Shown here piece after piece: positions 1-4,822 of a stretch of 6,320 nt of DNA (its first letter is position 1; each line of letters starts with the position of its first letter). The notes beneath the pieces are model-generated. The model had not been told where the DNA came from and did not search any database. It saw only the letters and a program-made list of their open reading frames with translations. The position numbers and the translations under genes are program-made. Source of the stretch: Deltaproteobacteria bacterium (GTDB lineage Bacteria; UBA10199; DSSB01); NCBI GenBank assembly GCA_021772695.1, contig JAJFLL010000106.1, positions 1-6,320 of the forward strand. The letters run 5' to 3'.

Positions 1-533
1 GTGAAGATTTGTTTTATCGGCTCAGCGTCGCTGAAATCTTCATACCACCGTTAAGAGACCGGACTGAAGATATCCCGTTTTTAGCCCATCATTTTCTGAA
101 AAAATTTGCCAAAGAGAATTCTACCCCCTTGGTAAAGTTAGATCCACATTGCTTGAGCTTATTGCAGATATACCCATGGAACGGAAACGTCAGAGAGTTG
201 GAAAACTTGATTTATCATATCTGTATTTTTTCTTCAGGTGAGCATATCGGGACCGAGGCTCTGGCGCAAAAACCGGAGTTTAAAGAGTGGCTAAAGAAAA
301 TGGAGCCAAATAAAAATGTTTCTCCCGAAAAGGGTGAAAAATTGAGTGGTGCCATTGATCGCGGGGAATTAAATTTAAGTGAGGCCAAGCGGCGTTTTGA
401 GCGCGAAGAAATCGTGCGTGTCTTGGCCCTCAAAGAAGGAAAAGTAGGGGAATCGGCCAAGCATCTAGGAGTCCCCCGGCCACAACTCTCTCGCTTGTTA
501 AAATACCATGGGCTGGGGCCTCATGGGGGTTAG
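1..533 (+). CDS. Sigma-54-dependent transcriptional activator (NtrC family), C-terminal part; 5' end outside window
   Basis: This is the distal part of a bacterial enhancer-binding protein, which uses ATP hydrolysis to remodel sigma-54 RNA polymerase at -24/-12 promoters. The reading frame is open from base 3, so the protein starts upstream. The visible sequence begins EDLFYRLSVAEIFIPPLRDR, the conserved stretch late in the AAA+ domain that contains the arginine-rich PPLRxR segment. GNVRELEN at 183-206 is the sensor II motif. A charged linker follows (about 300-370), then a Fis-type helix-turn-helix (about 400-515, with AKHLGVPRPQLSRLLKYHGL) that should bind an enhancer site. The Walker motifs, GAFTGA loop and any receiver, GAF or PAS domain lie outside the window, so the signal sensed is unknown. 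The lipoprotein gene follows within about 50 bases on the same strand. Family assignment is secure; the specific regulator cannot be named. Confidence 0.93.
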   Translation, partial: EDLFYRLSVAEIFIPPLRDRTEDIPFLAHHFLKKFAKENSTPLVKLDPHCLSLLQIYPWNGNVRELENLIYHICIFSSGEHIGTEALAQKPEFKEWLKKMEPNKNVSPEKGEKLSGAIDRGELNLSEAKRRFEREEIVRVLALKEGKVGESAKHLGVPRPQLSRLLKYHGLGPHGG

Positions 534-564
534 ATGAAATACTGGGGATCAAGGGATGAATTTT

Positions 565-573
565 AGGACAGGA
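565..573 (+). promoter_or_regulatory. Ribosome binding site that decides the lipoprotein start
   Basis: The sequence AGGACAGGA contains two AGGA cores. The second (570-573) lies 9 bases before the ATG at 583. The upstream in-frame ATG at 556 has only GGG directly against it and GGGG at 544-547, which is a poorer match. I therefore prefer 583. Both starts leave the signal peptide intact. Confidence 0.5.
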
Positions 574-582
574 AAAAAAACA

Positions 583-1551
583 ATGATTCGATTTTGGTCT
601 ATTTTGGGTTTGATATTGGGGAGCATTCTATCCGCTTGTGGTGGGGGTATTCCTGGAGCTTCCGATGTGGTCGGCAGTACCGGATCGGGCATTTTTGGGT
701 CCGATTCCAGTGGAGGCAATTCGTTAAACCCGGCGACGCGGCCTACACCAGGTTTTACGGAAGTGGCCGTCAATCCCGCCACAAGTGTCACGGAAGGAAA
801 TAACCTGAAATTTTCTAAGGTTTATCCGATAAAATTTCTCAGTTTAAATTTGGGCGGAATCGAAATCGATGAAGTGCGGATGGTCATTGAAAATCTCAAC
901 TTTGATGATCAGGTTAGTCCGGGTGTCGAAGGGCCTGGCGTTGCGATCCTGCGATTGGTTCAAAATGGTGTCATCGTGGATCAAGCCCTCCCCAATTTGG
1001 GAGCGGCCATATTGCCGGAAGGAATTTACCAGACCCTAGATTTTAATTATCGGGTATTGTCGGTCTCGGAAATACCTCCCGAGGCGCAGAACGATCCGGT
1101 GGTGACACAAAACCTGGTGAACCATTCCATTGTTGTAGAAGGCAGTTATTTATTCAATTTACCGCTGCTAGGCACATTGTTGAGAATTCCCTTTCGCTTC
1201 CTGAGCGATCAGACTTCCACCGTTCGGATTGAAGACATCAATGGCTTAGCTTTCTTTGGACAAGAGGTGACGCATAATTTATTCCTCGTAGATAAAATCC
1301 AGCTTTGGTTTGATTTGACGGTGGTGCAATTGCTGCAATCCTTGAGTATAACCGTGCTGCCCGTCTTAGGTGGCGTGGTAAATGGCATTTTAGAAATTGA
1401 TGCCAACTCGGCCGTGGCGGCCATTGCCAATATTGCCATCACCATTGAGCAAAATATCAACACGGCCTTTCGCTTTGGGATCGGACCTGATGCCACCTTC
1501 ACCGAATCCGACGTCATCGAGGCCTCGTTTTCCTTTGTCTTATTACCGTAA
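583..1551 (+). CDS. Putative outer-membrane lipoprotein of unknown function
   Basis: I do not recognise this protein. From the ATG at 583 it has 322 residues (331 if it starts at 556). The N-terminus is a type II signal peptide: MIRFW, a hydrophobic core (SILGLILGSI) and the lipobox LSAC, so Cys19 should be lipidated. That is the only cysteine in the protein. Residue +2 is Gly, not Asp, which by the E. coli Lol rule favours the outer membrane. A Gly/Ser/Pro-rich tether follows (about residues 20-60). The rest alternates hydrophobic and polar residues and looks beta-rich, with no clear membrane helix. The pattern of short strands and a 'LPEGIYQTLDF' segment faintly recalls DUF4382-type surface domains, but that is a weak inference. 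It sits about 50 bases after a sigma-54 activator gene and may share its transcript. A structural or envelope role is possible; no catalytic motif is visible. Confidence 0.85.
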   Translation: MIRFWSILGLILGSILSACGGGIPGASDVVGSTGSGIFGSDSSGGNSLNPATRPTPGFTEVAVNPATSVTEGNNLKFSKVYPIKFLSLNLGGIEIDEVRMVIENLNFDDQVSPGVEGPGVAILRLVQNGVIVDQALPNLGAAILPEGIYQTLDFNYRVLSVSEIPPEAQNDPVVTQNLVNHSIVVEGSYLFNLPLLGTLLRIPFRFLSDQTSTVRIEDINGLAFFGQEVTHNLFLVDKIQLWFDLTVVQLLQSLSITVLPVLGGVVNGILEIDANSAVAAIANIAITIEQNINTAFRFGIGPDATFTESDVIEASFSFVLLP

Positions 1552-1682
1552 CCAATCGTTACCAGACAGGCCTCATCTCAGCAGGCTTCTGGCCACCATA
1601 GTCTAAGTTACTGAAAAATAATAAAAATTTTATTTGGCCCCATTTTTGTATCCCTACTTAAGTATGGAGCAAGTTCCCCATC

Positions 1683-1867
1683 AGGTTATCAAGGTTCTGG
1701 GCAGGGTTGTCTAATGGGTAACCTAGGACTCATCTTGGTGGCAGGGCCGTGCCGCCGTCCTTTAGGGGACGGAGTCGGGTAAGGAACCAAAAGGGTATGG
1801 TACCTCCACGGGATTGGGTCCCAAGGGGCTTAGGGGGGGCTTAACGGTCCCCCTTAAGTTTATTTTT
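1683..1867 (+). ncRNA. Candidate structured RNA (small RNA or 3' UTR of the lipoprotein transcript)
   Basis: Reading the + strand, several stems can be drawn by eye: AGGTTA (1683-1688) with TAACCT (1719-1724); GGTGGCA (1737-1743) with TGCCGCC (1750-1756) around a 6-base loop; CCGTCC (1755-1760) with GGACGG (1767-1772), sharing two bases with the previous stem so the two compete or stack; GGTA/TACC (1794-1804); and GGGA/TCCC (1810-1822). The series ends in the terminator at 1829-1867. It matches no RNA family I know: RNase P, tmRNA, 6S and SRP RNA signatures are absent. No good promoter is evident directly upstream. GC-rich DNA forms stems by chance, so this is a hypothesis only. Confidence 0.25.
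1829..1867 (+). terminator. Rho-independent terminator, + direction
   Basis: CTTAGGGGG (from 1829) pairs with CCCCCTTAAG (1849-1858) with one bulged A, and the T-rich tail TTTATTTTT (1859-1867) follows at once. The minus-strand reading has no T-run after the stem, so this should stop transcripts from the lipoprotein side and not ilvC. A competing smaller stem, CTTAA (1840-1844) with TTAAG (1854-1858), is also possible. Confidence 0.65.
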
Positions 1868-1884
1868 GATTAGTGTGGGAAAAA

Positions 1885-2901
1885 TTATCTTTTCGATCGG
1901 TCTAAGGGGCCACCCAGCCAAGGCATCATCCCACGGAGGACTTTGCCGACTTTTTCTACGGGATGGTTTTCACCGGCTTTCCGCAACCGGGTAAAATTCG
2001 GACGACCTGCTTCGATCTCAGCGATGTATTCCTTAGCGAATTCTCCGGACTGGATTTCGCCCAATATTTTCTTCATCTGTTCTCGAGCATGGCCATCCAC
2101 TACCCGGGGTCCTCGGGTGACGTCACCGTATTCGGCCGTATCGGAAATGGAATAGCGCATATTGGCAATTCCACCGGTAAAAATTAAATCGACGATTAGT
2201 TTTACTTCATGAAGGCATTCAAAATAAGCCACTTCAGGTTGATAACCCGCCTCGACCAAAGTCTCAAAGCCCTGTTGAATCAATGAGGTGAGGCCGCCAC
2301 ATAGAACGACCTGTTCCCCGAATAAATCGGTTTCACATTCTTCTTTAAAAGTGGTCTCGATGACTCCGGCTCTAGAACCGCCAATGCCTTGCGAATAAGC
2401 CAGACCTATCTCTTTAGCCTTTCCCGAAGCGTTTTGTTCCACGGCGATGAGGCAAGGAACACCTTTTCCCTCTAAATATTGGTCCCGCACCAAATGGCCG
2501 GGGCCCTTTGGTGCGATTAAGATAACATCGAGATCGGCGCGGGGTTTAATGCGTTTGAAATGAATGTTGAATCCGTGGGCAAATAATAAGGCCGCGCCTT
2601 TTTTTAGATTGGGTTCCAGAACCTTTTCATAAAGGTCCTTTTGAGATTCGTCAGGAATAACGATCATGGCCAAGTCGGCTTCTTTGGCGGCAGCGGCAGC
2701 ATCGGTAACGACCTTTAGGCCTGAGTTCTGGGCCTTGGCCACGGAGGCAGAGTCGGGTTTTAACGACACGATGACGTTGAGACCCGAATCCTTCAGATTG
2801 AGGGCGTGGGCATGACCCTGGGAACCAAAGCCGAAGATGGCAATAGTCTTACCTTGTAGGTATTTGGGATCGGCGTCTTTGTCATAATATACGGTAGCCA
2901 T
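1885..2901 (-). CDS. ilvC: Ketol-acid reductoisomerase (NADP+), class I
   Basis: It catalyses the Mg2+-dependent alkyl migration and NAD(P)H reduction of acetolactate or acetohydroxybutyrate, the second common step of valine, leucine and isoleucine synthesis in the cytoplasm. The 338-residue length is that of the short class I enzymes. Visible features are the Rossmann motif GFGSQG (24-29), the cofactor loop SLKPDSAS (46-53), AHGFNIHF with His109, PKGPGH (131-136, Lys132), and the metal ligands Asp192 and Glu196 (TDLFGE) and Glu228 and Glu232 (FECLHE). Ser253 in SISDTAEYGD is the substrate-binding serine. The start MATVYY at 2901 is chosen because GGAG lies 6 bases upstream and because 13 extra residues (starting MLPPPP) in the longer frame come from translated C-rich leader. 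No ilvB or ilvN is adjacent, so ilvC appears as a stand-alone unit, divergent from aspS. No leader peptide or attenuator is visible in the short upstream region. Confidence 0.97.
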   Translation of the reverse strand: MATVYYDKDADPKYLQGKTIAIFGFGSQGHAHALNLKDSGLNVIVSLKPDSASVAKAQNSGLKVVTDAAAAAKEADLAMIVIPDESQKDLYEKVLEPNLKKGAALLFAHGFNIHFKRIKPRADLDVILIAPKGPGHLVRDQYLEGKGVPCLIAVEQNASGKAKEIGLAYSQGIGGSRAGVIETTFKEECETDLFGEQVVLCGGLTSLIQQGFETLVEAGYQPEVAYFECLHEVKLIVDLIFTGGIANMRYSISDTAEYGDVTRGPRVVDGHAREQMKKILGEIQSGEFAKEYIAEIEAGRPNFTRLRKAGENHPVEKVGKVLRGMMPWLGGPLDRSKR

Positions 2902-2905
2902 AGTA

Positions 2906-2913
2906 TTCTCCTT
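2906..2913 (-). promoter_or_regulatory. ilvC ribosome binding site
   Basis: On the minus strand, AAGGAG precedes ATGGCT by 6 bases (AATACT). This is a strong, well-placed Shine-Dalgarno sequence and fixes the ilvC start at 2901. Confidence 0.75.
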
Positions 2914-2921
2914 CGCGACTT

Positions 2922-2934
2922 GGGGGGGAGGGGG
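2922..2934. repeat. G7-A-G5 homopurine tract in the ilvC leader
   Basis: The + strand reads seven G, one A, five G, so the ilvC transcript leader would carry C5-U-C7 just upstream of its ribosome site if transcription starts farther out. Such tracts can be slippery in replication. There is no direct sign of function. Confidence 0.6.
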
Positions 2935-2953
2935 TAGCATAGGCCAGAGAAGC

Positions 2954-2985
2954 GGTCAATAGGATGGGTTTAAATCCGCTTGACC
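2954..2985. promoter_or_regulatory. TTGACC inverted repeat in the ilvC/aspS divergent region; possible outward -35 elements
   Basis: GGTCAA (2954-2959) and TTGACC (2980-2985) are exact inverted copies 20 bases apart, so each strand reads a near-consensus -35 hexamer facing its own gene. For aspS, 18 bases downstream is TAACTT (3004-3009), only a 3/6 match to the -10 consensus. For ilvC the best -10-like hexamer (TATGCT, complement of 2936-2941) is only 12 bases away, which is too close. The repeat could instead be an operator, or chance. Confidence 0.25.
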
Positions 2986-3015
2986 CTGACTTTTACCTAC
3001 GGCTAACTTGAGAAG

Positions 3016-4800
3016 ATGTCTCAATTTATCACCGAACTCAAGCGTAGCCACCATAACAACGAACTAACGGCCTCCGATAAGAATAAGGAGGTAGTCTTAT
3101 TTGGCTGGGTTGCCGGGGTTAGAGACCACGGCGGCGTCCTTTTTGTCGATCTAAGAGATCGAGAGGGACTGACCCAAGTGGTGTTCAATCCGGAAATCAA
3201 TCCCAAGGTCCATGATCTCGCCAAACACCTGAGAAGTGAATACTGCATGGGTATTCAGGGAAAGGTCATGCTGCGGCCTGATGGCATGGCCAATTCCAAT
3301 CTGACCACCGGGGAAATCGAGGTATGGGTCCAAGAATTTGAGGTGTTTTCTTCTTCTAAAACTCCGCCCTTTCCCGTGGAAGACCAGATTGAGGTTCATG
3401 AGGAGCACCGTCTCAAATACCGATATCTCGATCTGAGACGTTCGGTGATGAGGAAAAATTTTGAGTTGCGACATCGGGTCATGCAGGCGGCCCGCAATTA
3501 CCTGACCGAGCAAGGCTTTTGGGAGATCGAAACTCCCATCCTCAATCGATCTACCCCCGAAGGCGCTAGGGACTATTTGGTTCCCTCACGGGTGCACCCG
3601 GGCGAATTTTATGCCCTGCCCCAGTCGCCACAATTATTTAAACAGGTTCTGATGATGTCTGGCATGGAACGTTATTTCCAGATCGCCCGATGTTTTCGCG
3701 ACGAAGTTCTTCGCGCGGACCGTCAACCCGAGTTTACTCAAATTGATATAGAAATGAGCTTCATCGATTCCGAAGACATCATGGCGGCCATGGAGGGGTT
3801 GGTGCATTCCATGTGGCAGCAGGGCTTGGGTCAAGAAATCTCCATCCCCTTCCCACGCATAAGCTATGACGATTCTATGGCTCGCTTTGGTGTAGACGCC
3901 CCCGATATGCGTTTTGCCATGGAACTGGTCAATGTGAGCGGTATTTTCGAAAAATCCGATTTTAAGGTCTTTCAGGGTGCTCTGAGCAAGGGCGGAATGA
4001 TCAAAGCCATCAATGCCAAGGGGAAGGCCGATATGAGTCGGTCCGAAATTGATGAGTTGACCAAATTTGTGGGCATTTATGGAGCCAAGGGCCTGGCTTA
4101 CATCAAAGTTACCGAAAAGGAATGGCATTCCCCCATTGTGAAATTTTTTTCCGATACCGAAAAACAACAGTTGCAGCAGGCCTTGGGTATGGAACCGGGC
4201 GATCTGATTTTTTTCGGTGCTGATAGTTCCAAAGTGGTCAACGACGCCATGGGGAATTTGCGGGAACATTTAGGACAAAAGCTGGGCTTGATTGATGAGA
4301 AGAAATTGTCCTTTGTCTGGGTCCATGATTTCCCCATGTTCGACTATGATGAGAAGGAGGCCAGGCATGCGGCGGTACATCACCCTTTTACCGCGCCCTG
4401 CATCGAAGACTTGCCGTTGATGAAGAGCGACCCTCATCGAGTGAAGACCCAAGCCTATGATTTGGTTTTAAATGGCCATGAGATCGGAGGAGGTTCCATC
4501 AGGATCCATTCCCAAGAAGTGCAGCAACAGGTCTTTGATATTTTGAAAATAAGCCAAGAGGAAGCCCAAGATAAGTTCGGTTTTCTTTTAGAAGCCCTGG
4601 AATTCGGACCACCGCCCCATGGAGGCATCGCCTTTGGCTTAGACCGCATCATCATGCTGATGACTGGTGCCGAGTCCATTCGCGATGTGATCGCATTTCC
4701 TAAGACACAGCGGGCCACCTGTCTCTTGGCCAACGCGCCGTCGCCGGTTTCTGCCACACAATTATTAGAGCTGGGAATAAAAGTAGAGAAAAAATCCTAG
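3016..4800 (+). CDS. aspS: Aspartyl-tRNA synthetase, bacterial type (probably non-discriminating)
   Basis: This cytoplasmic class IIb synthetase charges tRNA with aspartate. Its 594 residues are normal for the bacterial form. Order of parts: N-terminal OB-fold anticodon-binding domain (about 1-110, with VRDHGG at 35-40 and VDLRDREG at 44-51); start of the catalytic core (YRYLDLRR 136-142, IETPILNRSTPEGARDYLVP); QSPQ (203-206); motif 2 with FRDE (227-230); the bacterial GAD insertion (about 290-420); HHPFTAP (455-461); GHEIGGGSIRIH (487-498); and motif 3 with GLDR (541-544). The His38 in RDHGG is the residue associated with non-discriminating AspRS, which also makes Asp-tRNA(Asn) for GatCAB; E. 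coli-type discriminating enzymes have Leu there. That is inference. The start has only a weak, tightly spaced GAGAAG before it. glpA follows after 22 bases. Confidence 0.97.
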   Translation: MSQFITELKRSHHNNELTASDKNKEVVLFGWVAGVRDHGGVLFVDLRDREGLTQVVFNPEINPKVHDLAKHLRSEYCMGIQGKVMLRPDGMANSNLTTGEIEVWVQEFEVFSSSKTPPFPVEDQIEVHEEHRLKYRYLDLRRSVMRKNFELRHRVMQAARNYLTEQGFWEIETPILNRSTPEGARDYLVPSRVHPGEFYALPQSPQLFKQVLMMSGMERYFQIARCFRDEVLRADRQPEFTQIDIEMSFIDSEDIMAAMEGLVHSMWQQGLGQEISIPFPRISYDDSMARFGVDAPDMRFAMELVNVSGIFEKSDFKVFQGALSKGGMIKAINAKGKADMSRSEIDELTKFVGIYGAKGLAYIKVTEKEWHSPIVKFFSDTEKQQLQQALGMEPGDLIFFGADSSKVVNDAMGNLREHLGQKLGLIDEKKLSFVWVHDFPMFDYDEKEARHAAVHHPFTAPCIEDLPLMKSDPHRVKTQAYDLVLNGHEIGGGSIRIHSQEVQQQVFDILKISQEEAQDKFGFLLEALEFGPPPHGGIAFGLDRIIMLMTGAESIRDVIAFPKTQRATCLLANAPSPVSATQLLELGIKVEKKS

Positions 4801-4822
4801 GGGTTTGTTATCCATACATAGC

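Larger units (their letters stand above)
1552..1884. other. 333-base gene-free region between convergent genes
   Basis: No supportable protein gene is present. From left to right it holds several elements. An imperfect hairpin lies at 1562-1592 (CCAG/CTGG plus AGGCCT/AGGCTT, 9-base loop) without a following T-run. An AT-rich patch at about 1612-1635 contains AATAAAAATTTTATT. A perfect palindrome TACTTAAGTA lies at 1655-1664. A GC-rich stretch with several potential hairpins spans 1683-1822, and a + strand terminator lies at 1829-1867. Two tiny open frames (ATG at 1664, 16 codons; ATG at 1798, 15 codons) lack a properly placed ribosome site and look accidental. Confidence 0.8.

Noticed and set aside
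1664..1714. Short open frame MEQVPHQVIKVLGRVV and a similar 15-codon frame at 1798
   Set aside because: There is no properly spaced ribosome site, both are very short, and nothing suggests coding; the second overlaps the terminator.
1739..1755. Possible sigma-54 (-24/-12) promoter, TGGCAG...TGCC
   Set aside because: The GG-to-GC spacing is 9 bases instead of the required 10, the -12 element is poor, and the bases are explained by a hairpin.
1859..1887. Bidirectional terminator serving ilvC as well
   Set aside because: On the minus strand the stem is not followed by a T-run. The only T5 lies right after the ilvC stop, before the stem.
2902..2940. Longer ilvC start adding MLPPPPQVAKENT
   Set aside because: The extra residues come from the C-rich leader and the ribosome site itself, and the family N-terminus begins at MATVYY.
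2960..2985. GGGTTTAAATCC resembling a tRNA T-loop
   Set aside because: The flanking bases do not form a 5-base T-stem, and no anticodon arm or acceptor stem can be drawn.
3634..4269. Long minus-strand open frame of 211 codons inside aspS
   Set aside because: It lies antisense to conserved synthetase sequence and its translation resembles no protein family; it is a shadow of aspS codon bias.
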